In this document: piece by piece, positions 36,830 to 44,372 of the stretch
Layout: each line of letters begins with the position of its first letter
Numbering within the stretch: position 1 is the stretch's first letter
Source: Roseburia hominis
Lineage (GTDB): Bacteria > Bacillota > Clostridia > Lachnospirales > Lachnospiraceae
Direction of reading: 5' to 3'
Length of the DNA: 64,000 bases
Assembly: GCA_021771815.1 (NCBI GenBank)
Contig: JAETOE010000009.1
Span: forward strand, 1 to 64,000
The notes under the pieces: generated by a model
Database searches by the model: none
Seen by the model: the letters and a program-made list of their open reading frames with translations, nothing else
Told to the model about the DNA's origin: nothing
Translations under genes and position numbers: made by a program

Positions 36830-37777
36830 ATGATTCTTAGCGTCAGCAGACGAACCGATATTCCAAATTACTATTCCGACTGGTTCTACGAACGTATCAG
36901 CGAAGGCTTTCTATATGTGCGCAATCCGATGAATCCACATCAGGTCAGCCGAATCACGCTGTCGCCGGAGGTAATTGACTGCATCGTGTTCTGGACGAAG
37001 AATCCCAGGCCGATGATGGCGCGGCTCTCGGAGCTTTCCGCCTATCCGTACTACTTTCAGTTCACGCTTACGGGGTATGGCACGGACATAGAGCCGGGAG
37101 TGCCGCATAAGCGGAAAGAAATGATTCCTGTTTTCAGAGAACTTGCGGAGAAAATCGGAGCAGACCGCATAATCTGGCGGTACGACCCTATCTTTTTTAA
37201 TGAGACATATACGGGTGAGTATCACGAGCGGGCGTTTCGTGAAATTGCGGAATCGCTGCGCGGGTATACAAAAAAATGCGTGATAAGCTTTGTGGATATT
37301 TACGCGAAGAACCGGAAGAACATGAATGCGCTCGGCATGGAGGAATGTGGGGAAGAAGAATTACGGAAATTTGCACGGAGGCTTGCACAGATTGCAAATG
37401 CGAATCAGATGGAGGTCGCGTCCTGTGCGGAAATGATCGACCTCTCGGCGAGCGGGATTGTTCCGAATAGCTGTATTGACAAGGGTCTGATTGAAGACAT
37501 GTTGGGATGCCGCATCACAGCAGGGAAGGACGCCGGGCAGAGAGCAGAGTGCGGCTGCATTGAGAGTGTGGAGGTGGGAAGCTACCATACTTGCAGGAAC
37601 GGCTGTAAATATTGCTATGCCAATGTCAGTGAGGAGTGCATACGGCAGAATGCGCTGCGTTACGACTCGTCATCGCCGCTGCTGTGCGGGGAACTTACCG
37701 ATGCGGATAAGATCACGGAACGCCGGATGAAATCGCTGCGTGATCCGCAGATTTCCTGCAAGGATTTTGGAAATTAG
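36830..37777 (+). CDS. DUF1848 protein with C-terminal cysteine cluster
   Basis: A 315-residue protein of DUF1848. The N-terminus ILSVSRRTDIPNYYSDWFYERI and IVFWTKNPRPM are diagnostic. A TIM-barrel-like core continues with FQFTLTGYG and IWRYDPI. Near the C-terminus a CxxxCxxC cluster (TCRNGCKYCYAN, about 254-261), preceded by other cysteines (AECGCIES), has the spacing of a radical SAM [4Fe-4S] site but at the wrong end of the protein. The family is uncharacterised. GGAGG lies upstream; it follows the ATPase gene by 21 bases and may be co-transcribed. Confidence 0.9.
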   Translation: MILSVSRRTDIPNYYSDWFYERISEGFLYVRNPMNPHQVSRITLSPEVIDCIVFWTKNPRPMMARLSELSAYPYYFQFTLTGYGTDIEPGVPHKRKEMIPVFRELAEKIGADRIIWRYDPIFFNETYTGEYHERAFREIAESLRGYTKKCVISFVDIYAKNRKNMNALGMEECGEEELRKFARRLAQIANANQMEVASCAEMIDLSASGIVPNSCIDKGLIEDMLGCRITAGKDAGQRAECGCIESVEVGSYHTCRNGCKYCYANVSEECIRQNALRYDSSSPLLCGELTDADKITERRMKSLRDPQISCKDFGN

Positions 37778-37807
37778 CATAAAAACGGCGATTTATGAAA
37801 GAAAAGG

Positions 37808-37835
37808 TAGACAATACACGTTAATGTGCTATACT
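37808..37835 (+). promoter_or_regulatory. promoter for the DUF4234-DUF2752 pair
   Basis: TAGACA (37808-37813), 16 bases, TATACT (37830-37835), 39 bases before the start. Confidence 0.7.
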
Positions 37836-37874
37836 GAGAAAGTGAATTTATAAATGTGCAAAAGGAGAATAGTT

Positions 37875-38216
37875 ATGATTCAAAACAGAAACATTGCAGT
37901 ATGTATTATCCTGTCGATCGTGACATGCGGTATCTATGGAATTTACTGGTTTATCTGTCTTGCAAACGATACGAACATGATATCAGGAAGAACCGGTGAT
38001 ACCTCGGGCGGTATGGCATTTCTTTTAACGATCGTGACCTGTGGTATTTATGGCTTTTATTGGGCATTCAAGCAGGGCGAGAAGATTGACGAGGCAAAGA
38101 TAAGCCGCGGCATTCCGTCCAGCAACAGCGGTATTTTATACCTTCTGCTGAGCATTTTCGGTCTGAGCATTGTAGCGTGGGCGCTGATGCAGAACGAGCT
38201 GAATAAAATGGCATAA
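37875..38216 (+). CDS. DUF4234-type small membrane protein
   Basis: A 113-residue protein with three hydrophobic helices. The paired IVTCGIYGIYWFICLANDTN and IVTCGIYGFYWAFKQGEKID segments are an internal duplication typical of DUF4234. AAAGGAG precedes ATG 37875. Stop and start of the next gene overlap (TAATG), indicating coupling. Function unknown. Confidence 0.85.
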   Translation: MIQNRNIAVCIILSIVTCGIYGIYWFICLANDTNMISGRTGDTSGGMAFLLTIVTCGIYGFYWAFKQGEKIDEAKISRGIPSSNSGILYLLLSIFGLSIVAWALMQNELNKMA

Positions 38217-38602
38217 TGATGAAGAGAAAGCGTTTGGTACGAATTGTTATTTATGCGCTTATCGTAGTGATGGCGGGGCTTGTGTACGGCATATTTGTAA
38301 AGTATACGGGACTCGCCATTCCGTGTTTCTTCCGCAGGGTGACGGGGTTAAAATGTCCGGGCTGCGGTATTACCGGAATGTGCGTTGCGCTTATGCAGTT
38401 TGATTTTAAAGAGGCGTTCCGGTGTCACCCGATGCTTTTCGTATTGCTTACGCCGCTTGGAATTGTTTTTGCGAGAAGCGCGGCGACTTATGTGCAGGAG
38501 GGAACATGGAGAACGAAGCGCTGGCAGGATGTGATACTTTATATCTGTATCGCATTGCTTGTGGGATTTGGCGTGGTGCGGAATATCATTGAGAGAATAT
38601 AA
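38216..38602 (+). CDS. DUF2752 membrane protein
   Basis: A 128-residue protein with about three membrane helices and the family motif LKCPGCGITGM (about 42-52), where most relatives have CPGCGxTR; the Arg is replaced by Gly here. The cysteine pair suggests metal or redox binding at the membrane face. Translationally coupled to the DUF4234 gene by a one-base overlap. Function unknown. Confidence 0.85.
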   Translation: MMKRKRLVRIVIYALIVVMAGLVYGIFVKYTGLAIPCFFRRVTGLKCPGCGITGMCVALMQFDFKEAFRCHPMLFVLLTPLGIVFARSAATYVQEGTWRTKRWQDVILYICIALLVGFGVVRNIIERI

Positions 38603-38705
38603 CGGCGGCAATATGAGAATGGAGCAAAGAACATCCAATTTGTCGTGCGATATAATTCCGGCGTTACGAATAGCGGCAGATCATACATTTATGGAGGGAA
38701 ATAAA

Positions 38706-39038
38706 GTGCCTGTTACAGTGAATATTTATTATAGCGGCGTGAATGGAAACGCCAAAAAATTTGCAGAAGAAATGATTTCAAGCGGCATTGTCAATGATAT
38801 CCGTGCAGAAGACGGAAATATCAGATATGAGTATTTTTTCCCAATGGAAGATGCGGAAACAGTGCTTTTGATTGATAGCTGGAAAGACCAACAATCAATA
38901 GACGTACACCATGCTTCGCCCATGATGAAAAGGATTATGGAACTTCGTGAGAAATATGATCTGCATATGAAAGTGGAACGGTATATATCTGATGAAGCTG
39001 GAATTCCTGCAACAGACAAAGCGTTTATAAAAGAGTGA
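38706..39038 (+). CDS. antibiotic biosynthesis monooxygenase (ABM/YgiN-like) domain protein
   Basis: A 110-residue single-domain protein. Its ferredoxin-like ABM fold is suggested by VTVNIYYSGVNGNAKKFAEEM, YEYFFPMEDAETVLLIDSWKDQQSIDVHHASPMMKRIMEL and the closing strand MKVERY. Relatives include quinol monooxygenases and heme-degrading proteins. I place the start at GTG 38706 because GGAGGG lies exactly 7 bases before it; the longer frame reaching back to 38559 has no initiation signal. Confidence 0.8.
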   Translation: MPVTVNIYYSGVNGNAKKFAEEMISSGIVNDIRAEDGNIRYEYFFPMEDAETVLLIDSWKDQQSIDVHHASPMMKRIMELREKYDLHMKVERYISDEAGIPATDKAFIKE

Positions 39039-39063
39039 CCTTAATGCGGAATATGGTTAAACG

Positions 39064-39098
39064 GCGATAAATCTATCACAGTTTTATCGCTATTTTTT
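39064..39098 (+). terminator. terminator after the ABM-domain gene
   Basis: GCGATAAA (39064-39071) pairs with TTTATCGC (39083-39090), then TATTTTTT. Confidence 0.75.
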
Positions 39099-39175
39099 AC
39101 CCTAAAAAGGGAAAGACCATATGCAGAAAACAGGCAGTGCTACCATCAGCATACAGCCTTTTCGCGAGATTTATT

Positions 39176-39460
39176 TTAGAAGCCGGATTTATGCAGTAAT
39201 TTTTCTATATCAGCGGGCTTTAATACTTTACCCATAGATACTGTTTTTTCATTTACAACAAGCGCAGGCATACTCATAACGCCATATTCCATAATTTTCT
39301 GTAAATCAGTTATATATTCCACTTCCACGGAAAGCCCCATATTTTGAACAGATTTCTTTGTGTTTTCATATAATGCATGGCAGGACGCACAACCTGAGCC
39401 TAAAACTTTAATGCAGTAAATGTCGTTTTCTTTTTCCTTTTTCTTTCCCGATAATGTCAT
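39176..39460 (-). CDS. thioredoxin-like small redox protein (CASC)
   Basis: A 94-residue cytoplasmic protein with a thioredoxin fold: IKVLGSGCASCHAL holds the redox pair C24-x-x-C27, followed by the cis-Pro segment VMSMPALVVN and a short C-terminal helix. It resembles the redox-active disulfide proteins found beside arsenical/ArsP-type permeases. Last gene of the leftward arsR operon; likely supplies reducing power or shuttles thiol-bound metalloid. Confidence 0.85.
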   Translation of the reverse strand: MTLSGKKKEKENDIYCIKVLGSGCASCHALYENTKKSVQNMGLSVEVEYITDLQKIMEYGVMSMPALVVNEKTVSMGKVLKPADIEKLLHKSGF

Positions 39461-39491
39461 AATAGGTTACCTCCCAGTATTGTCTGTTAAA

Positions 39492-39935
39492 TTATTCGTA
39501 TTCATTTAGTAATTTCTCTGCTATTTCGGTTGCAGAGGCTACCATTTTAGGACAGAATTCCGTAAACAAATGATGTTCTTTGGCATACATCTTGCCATCA
39601 TTTGTTGCTAAATCACAGCCTAACAATTCTCGGCACAAATATGAGCCGTTTTTATTCTTAAATGCTTCGAGGAATTTTACTGTTATATCATTGGTTTTTG
39701 ATTTCCTGTCCACATCGCCAACTTCACATTGACCGAATTTCAAACCTAATGCCATCAATGCACCTGTGCAGGCGCCGCAAACTTCGCCTTTACACATACC
39801 GCCGCCAAAACAAGCTCCTAATTTAAGCGCCTGCTTTTCAGTTAAGCCAAGTTCCTCTGCAAATGCTGCCAAAACAGCCTGTGAGCAGTGAAATTTTTGA
39901 CCGAATAACTCCTGTGATTTTTCAATGTGCGTCAT
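39492..39935 (-). CDS. C_GCAxxG_C_C family redox protein
   Basis: A 147-residue cysteine-rich protein. Cys17 (HCSQAVL), Cys42, Cys48, and the defining VCGACTGAL (C53, C56) give the C-GCAxxG-C-C pattern, with further cysteines near 100-130 (YLCRELLGCDL, FCPKM). The family is presumed redox-active or metal-binding; its activity is not established. GAGAGG lies 10 bases upstream of the ATG. It lies between the permease and the thioredoxin-like gene in the same operon. Confidence 0.88.
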   Translation of the reverse strand: MTHIEKSQELFGQKFHCSQAVLAAFAEELGLTEKQALKLGACFGGGMCKGEVCGACTGALMALGLKFGQCEVGDVDRKSKTNDITVKFLEAFKNKNGSYLCRELLGCDLATNDGKMYAKEHHLFTEFCPKMVASATEIAEKLLNEYE

Positions 39936-39952
39936 GTTTTCTACCTCTCTTT

Positions 39953-40966
39953 CTAAATAATAAAGGGTTGTATTACATTAAAGAAATATCCAACAAAGAT
40001 AATTCCAAGTGTACAGATTGTAATAAAAATAGTAAGCAATTTAGGTTTAACAGCTTTCCGCAGCATAATCATAGACGGCAGGGACAATGTTGTTACTCCC
40101 ATCATAAAGGCTAAGACGACTCCAAGCCGTGCACCTTTTGTCAACAGAGCTTCGGCAATCGGGATTGTGCCAAAAATATCCGCGTACATAGGAACACCCG
40201 CAACTGTAGCAATAATGACACCGAAGGGATTGCCCGTTCCGAGAACACGCACGATAAAATCTTCGGGTATCCAGTTATGGATAAATGCACCGATAGCGAC
40301 ACCGATTAAAACGTACGGTACAACCTTTTGGGCTGTAGATACGACCTGCTCCCATGCGTATTTCATACGGTCTTTGAAGTGCAGTTCCTCCCCGGCAACA
40401 TCAGCGGAATGTCCCTTGCGTATAAATTCCTCCACATAATTGTCAAGGTGTAACTTCTCGATTATCGTACCGCCTGCGACAGCGATAACAAGCCCAAGAA
40501 CAACGTAGGTTATCGCGACTTTCCAACCAAATATGCTCATTAACAGAACAAGCGAGCCAAGATCGACCATGGGGGAAGAAATCAGAAATGAAAACGTCAC
40601 GCCTAATGGCAGTCCTGCGCTCGTAAAGCCCATAAATAACGGAATAGACGAACAGGAGCAGAATGGCGTTACCGTACCAAGCAAAGCCGCTAATACGTTG
40701 GCACCGATACCATGAAAGCTTCCGAGAATTTTCTTTGTTCTTTCTGGCGGGAAATAACTTTGAATATACGAAATAAGCAATATCAGAACGCCTAAAAGCA
40801 CCATGATTTTGATTGTATCGTAGAGAAAAAACTGGACGCTTCCGCCTAGTTTGCCAGCGGTATCTAACCCACAGGCATCAAGCAGACTGCCAATGAAACG
40901 GTTTAACCACTTCATACCAAGAATCTCATCTTGAAAAAAAATCCAACCTGATTTTAATGTTTCCAT
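39953..40966 (-). CDS. permease of the ArsP/DUF318 (YraQ) family
   Basis: A 337-residue membrane protein with eight or more helices in two halves. The conserved GTVTPFCSCSSIPLFMGF loop, GVPMYADIFGTIPIAEALL and ALGVTTLSLPSMIML-type signatures define the ArsP/DUF318 permease family, members of which export trivalent organoarsenicals. ATG 40966 with GGGGG is chosen; the longer frame begins in an AT-rich leader. Regulated by the preceding ArsR gene. Whether the substrate is arsenical or another thiol-reactive species is unknown. Confidence 0.88.
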   Translation of the reverse strand: METLKSGWIFFQDEILGMKWLNRFIGSLLDACGLDTAGKLGGSVQFFLYDTIKIMVLLGVLILLISYIQSYFPPERTKKILGSFHGIGANVLAALLGTVTPFCSCSSIPLFMGFTSAGLPLGVTFSFLISSPMVDLGSLVLLMSIFGWKVAITYVVLGLVIAVAGGTIIEKLHLDNYVEEFIRKGHSADVAGEELHFKDRMKYAWEQVVSTAQKVVPYVLIGVAIGAFIHNWIPEDFIVRVLGTGNPFGVIIATVAGVPMYADIFGTIPIAEALLTKGARLGVVLAFMMGVTTLSLPSMIMLRKAVKPKLLTIFITICTLGIIFVGYFFNVIQPFII

Positions 40967-41046
40967 AATAAACCCCCATTCATAGAAATATTGAAATGTA
41001 TCAATACATATTTGCAACAAAAAGCCATGAAGGAATGCAAATACTT

Positions 41047-41367
41047 TTACTTATCACAACATGACTTATGGTTGCCGGAATTATTTATTGATGTGAGGAA
41101 TTGCAGACATTCAGACGCATATGCAACCCCCTCCGGCGAAATGGAATAATGCGCCCATTTTCCTTCTTTACGCATAACCACAATACCTGAATCACAAAGA
41201 ATTTTCATGTGATGCGATAGTGTCGGCTGTGAAATGTGCAGGTTATCCAACAACACACAAGCGCACTTCTCTCCTGTTAATAACTGTTTTAAAATTTGAA
41301 TGCGGTTCTCATCACAAAATGCCTTGAAAACCGTTGGTATCTTTTTTTCGTCAATCAGTTTCAACAC
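41047..41367 (-). CDS. ArsR/SmtB-family metalloregulator
   Basis: A 106-residue winged-helix repressor. The alpha-3 sensor motif KCACVLLD (C35, C37) sits just before the recognition helix (ISQPTLSHHMKIL), as in arsenite-responsive ArsR; a further Cys pair ends the protein (KSCCDK). Metalloid binding is expected to release DNA. The start is awkward: GGGAGG abuts GTG 41367 and TTG 41364, whereas a CTG at 41358 has ideal 8-base spacing, so the first three residues are uncertain. Heads the permease/redox operon. Confidence 0.92.
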   Translation of the reverse strand: MLKLIDEKKIPTVFKAFCDENRIQILKQLLTGEKCACVLLDNLHISQPTLSHHMKILCDSGIVVMRKEGKWAHYSISPEGVAYASECLQFLTSINNSGNHKSCCDK

Positions 41368-41394
41368 CTCCCGATGAACTCTGCTTATAACACA

Positions 41395-41425
41395 ATTATA
41401 TTCATATATTGAAATTTGTCAATAT
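41395..41425 (-). promoter_or_regulatory. arsR operon promoter with overlapping ArsR-type operator
   Basis: On the minus strand TTGACA (41422-41417), 16-base spacer, TATAAT (41400-41395): full consensus hexamers. The palindrome ATATTGA (41406-41412) / TCAATAT (41419-41425) lies across the spacer and -35, the expected place for repression by an ArsR dimer. Confidence 0.88.
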
Positions 41426-41480
41426 AAAGTAGAAAATTTTGATAAATTACAGAAGAGACGTGAGGAACACGAGAACAAGA

Positions 41481-41489
41481 TGTTATAAT
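41481..41489 (+). promoter_or_regulatory. extended -10 promoter for the inositol-phosphatase-like gene
   Basis: TGTTATAAT gives TGn plus TATAAT (41484-41489) without a clear -35. A transcript from here starts close to ATG 41499, supporting ATG 41526 as the real start. Confidence 0.55.
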
Positions 41490-41525
41490 AGAAAGAAAAT
41501 GAGAAGAGAGAGGGAAAATGGCATT

Positions 41526-42296
41526 ATGGTAGAAGCGGAAAAACTGATCGAGATTGTAAAGGGGACAAAGACTTTTTTTGAAAACCGTGCGGCGGCGGGG
41601 AATATCCGGGTAAAAGGCAGGGCAGATTACGCGACGCAGGTGGATGACTCGGTGCAGAAATATTTGTATCGTAAATTTCAAAATCTATACCCGGAAATTA
41701 AATTTATCGGGGAGGAGACATATTCCGGGGAGAAGGTCGAAGGAAGCATGTGGATTGTCGACCCGGTTGACGGAACGACAAATCTCATTCATGATTACAG
41801 ACAGAGCGCGGTATCGGTGGCGCTCGCAGAAGATGGAAAAATTGTGCTTGGAATCATTTATCATCCCTATACGGACGAGCTGTATCTCGCCGAGGCAGGG
41901 AAAGGCGCATACAAAAACGGTCAAAAAATCAGTGTAAGTGCGGTAAGCGATATGGAACACAGCCTGATTTCGGTTGGAACGAGCCCTTATCACCGCGAGC
42001 ATGCGGAAAAGAATTTTGAAATGTTTAAGAGGGTATTTTTACAGTGCGAAGACATTCGAAGAAGTGGATCGGCGGCACTCGATCTGGCGCATGTGGCAGA
42101 GGGAAGCATTGAGGCGTATTTTGAGAGAAACTTAAAGATATGGGACTATGCGGCGGGGATGCTTCTGGTTGAGGAGGCAGGCGGATATGTCACGGATTAT
42201 GAGGGAGCGCGCATAGGAACGGAGGTGGCGGCAAGCGATGTCGCGGCGGTCAATTCAAAATTGCAGAATGCATTATTAAAAATACTGGTCGAATAG
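41526..42296 (+). CDS. inositol monophosphatase-family phosphatase
   Basis: A 256-residue Mg-dependent phosphatase. The three metal-binding motifs are intact: FIGEETYSG (Glu), WIVDPVDGTTNLIHD (both Asp plus the GT of the loop) and IWDYAAGMLLVEEAGG (Asp). Family members hydrolyse inositol phosphates, PAP or fructose bisphosphate; the specific substrate cannot be told here. GAGGG lies 12 bases before ATG 41526. Confidence 0.92.
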   Translation: MVEAEKLIEIVKGTKTFFENRAAAGNIRVKGRADYATQVDDSVQKYLYRKFQNLYPEIKFIGEETYSGEKVEGSMWIVDPVDGTTNLIHDYRQSAVSVALAEDGKIVLGIIYHPYTDELYLAEAGKGAYKNGQKISVSAVSDMEHSLISVGTSPYHREHAEKNFEMFKRVFLQCEDIRRSGSAALDLAHVAEGSIEAYFERNLKIWDYAAGMLLVEEAGGYVTDYEGARIGTEVAASDVAAVNSKLQNALLKILVE

Positions 42297-42374
42297 ATTC
42301 AGAATAAATTAACGGGAAAAACACACAGCTATCACATTCTCTTTTTATACTCTCCTTGTCAGACAAAAGAAGGA

Positions 42375-42389
42375 ACCGTTTCAAACGGT
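42375..42389. promoter_or_regulatory. 15-bp palindrome before the lipoprotein gene
   Basis: ACCGTTT-C-AAACGGT is perfectly symmetric. It lies 35 bases upstream of the lipoprotein start, downstream of a possible -10 (TATACT, 42346-42351) with no good -35. Probable operator; regulator unknown. Confidence 0.55.
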
Positions 42390-42423
42390 ACATAATAGCA
42401 GAAAATGATTCAGGAGAGGAAGG

Positions 42424-44298
42424 ATGCATATGAAGTGGAAAAAGGTTGCGGTATTTGGATGTGTGGCTATGATGACAATGTACACAGTGGCGGGCTGCGG
42501 CAATGATGCGGGAACGGCAGATGCAGCGCAGGGTGTGGCTGTGGCGGAGACAACGGAGACGGCAGAGGCGGAGAGCGGGACGGTAACCGTCCGGGTCACG
42601 GCGGTCGAGGGCGATACGGTCACGGGAGAAATCGGGACGTTGAGCTTACAGGGAGCACCGGACGGAGAGGTGCCGGAAGAAAAACCGGAAGGAGAAGCAT
42701 CAAGCGGAGAGAGACCGGAGGGAGAAGCGCCAAGCAAAGAGATGCCGGACGGAGAAGCGCCGGAGGGAGTGCCAAGCGGACAGAAGCCAGACGGGGAAGC
42801 ACCGGGAGAGAAGCCGGACGGAGTGTCGGGTGAGAAAACGGAAGGGATAGCAGGAGAAAAGCCAGGCGAGGAAGCACCAAGCGGAGAGATACCGGATGGA
42901 GCGCCGGGTGGTATGCCGGGCGGCAGCAGTTTTGAGAGTTCTGGCGAGACGCTCACCTTCTTGCTGACAGACGCGACAGAGATTACGGTGGAATATCTTC
43001 AGGGAAGCGGCGAAGGAACCACAGGGGATATTGCGGTCGGCAGCGTGCTTGAAGTGGCGCTTGATGATGAGAATCAGGCGGTATCGGTTGTCGTGCGGAA
43101 CCTGAATGCAGGCGGCGGTTTCGGGGGAAGCGCTGAAGTCACAAACGGAACAACCGCCAATACCGTCGATGCGGATGCCGCGGGCGAGACATATACCTCA
43201 TCCGGTGATGATGAAAATGCACTGCGTGTGGACGGCGCGACGGTGACACTTAGCGATATCACTGTCGAGAAGACGGGCGGCGCATCGTCGAACACGGAGA
43301 ACGGTGATTTCTACGGTCAGAACGCGGGCTTGCTTGCATTAAACGGCGCGCAGGTGACGATCACGGGCGCGACGGTGAGCACGAGCGCCGTAAACGGAAA
43401 CGGGGTGTTCAGCTACGGCGAGGGCACAGTCGTGAATATTTCGGATTCCACGATCCGTACGACGGAACGTAATTCCGGCGGCATCCAGACGACCGGAGGC
43501 GGCACGACGAACGCGACAAATCTGGACGTTGAGACGCAGGGGAATTCCTCCGCGGCGATCCGCAGCGACCGTGGGGGCGGCACGGTAAACGTGGAGGGCG
43601 GCACGTATGTGACGAACGGAACCGGAAGCCCGGCAGTCTACTGCACAGCGGATATTGCCGTGACCGGGGCTGTGCTCACGGCAAATGCCAGCGAGGGCGT
43701 AGTTGTAGAAGGAAAAAATTCTGTCACGCTGACAGACTGTGTTGTGACCGGAGCTATGGACAATACTTATAACGGAGATTCCGACGAAAATATCCACTGT
43801 ATCATGATCTATCAGAGTATGTCCGGCGACGCGGCAGCAGGCGAGGCATATTTTGCGGCGGAGGGTGGAAGTATTACTTCCCTGTCCGGCGATATGTTCT
43901 ATGTGACGAATACGGACTGTGAAATCTGGCTTAAGGACGTGGCGTTTACGCTGGCAAACGATGTGTTCCTGCGTGTGGAAGGAAACTCCTCTTCGAGAGG
44001 CTGGGGAACGGAAGGTGCGAACGGCGGCGGTGTGACGCTGACGGCAGATGCACAGCAGATCGAGGGAAATATGCTCGTGGACGAGATTTCGTCGCTCAAT
44101 TTTACCATGAAAAACGGCACGGACTTTATCGGGGCAATCAACCCGGACGGCGAGGGCGGAACCGTCGATGTGACGCTGGATGCGGACTCTGCCTGGACGC
44201 TGACAGGAGATTCCTACATTACAAGCTTTGACGGTGCTGTGGAAAATATTACGGCAAACGACTATCACCTCTATGTGAACGGCGAACAGATCGTATGA
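42424..44298 (+). CDS. large lipoprotein with Glu/Gly/Pro repeats and beta-helix-like domain
   Basis: A 624-residue exported lipoprotein: signal peptide about 1-24 with lipobox TVAGC. Residues about 78-165 are a low-complexity array of imperfect 5-11-residue units built from GEAP, PEGEAP, PDGEAP and SGE (Pro/Glu/Gly-rich), likely an extended wall-spanning linker. Residues about 240-560 contain many short Thr/Val/Asn strands spaced 20-25 residues apart (VTLSDITVEKTGG, VNISDSTIRTTERNSGG, NVEGGTYVTNGTGS) as in right-handed parallel beta-helices of adhesins or carbohydrate-binding proteins. No catalytic motif recognised. GGAGAGGAAGG precedes tandem ATGs (42424, 42430). Confidence 0.75.
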   Translation: MHMKWKKVAVFGCVAMMTMYTVAGCGNDAGTADAAQGVAVAETTETAEAESGTVTVRVTAVEGDTVTGEIGTLSLQGAPDGEVPEEKPEGEASSGERPEGEAPSKEMPDGEAPEGVPSGQKPDGEAPGEKPDGVSGEKTEGIAGEKPGEEAPSGEIPDGAPGGMPGGSSFESSGETLTFLLTDATEITVEYLQGSGEGTTGDIAVGSVLEVALDDENQAVSVVVRNLNAGGGFGGSAEVTNGTTANTVDADAAGETYTSSGDDENALRVDGATVTLSDITVEKTGGASSNTENGDFYGQNAGLLALNGAQVTITGATVSTSAVNGNGVFSYGEGTVVNISDSTIRTTERNSGGIQTTGGGTTNATNLDVETQGNSSAAIRSDRGGGTVNVEGGTYVTNGTGSPAVYCTADIAVTGAVLTANASEGVVVEGKNSVTLTDCVVTGAMDNTYNGDSDENIHCIMIYQSMSGDAAAGEAYFAAEGGSITSLSGDMFYVTNTDCEIWLKDVAFTLANDVFLRVEGNSSSRGWGTEGANGGGVTLTADAQQIEGNMLVDEISSLNFTMKNGTDFIGAINPDGEGGTVDVTLDADSAWTLTGDSYITSFDGAVENITANDYHLYVNGEQIV

Positions 44299-44307
44299 AA
44301 AAATCTC

Positions 44308-44338
44308 TTGACTTTGACGCTGCGGAAAGAAGTATGCT
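44308..44338 (+). promoter_or_regulatory. MerR-type promoter with 19-bp spacer
   Basis: TTGACT (44308-44313) and TATGCT (44333-44338) are separated by 19 bases, the overlong spacer typical of MerR-regulated promoters. ACTT near the left and AAGT near the right are symmetric. It overlaps the end region of the lipoprotein gene and precedes the MerR gene, implying autoregulation. Confidence 0.65.
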
Positions 44339-44372
44339 AAGTACACAGAAGGAAAACAGATGGAGGTCGCGT

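Noticed and set aside
42381-42956. Minus-strand Ser/Pro-rich frames
   Set aside because: Antisense reading of the Glu/Gly/Pro repeats of the lipoprotein.
43339-44346. A 335-residue minus-strand frame
   Set aside because: Shadow of the lipoprotein gene; composition is Arg/His-rich as expected for an antisense frame, with no start signal or domain.
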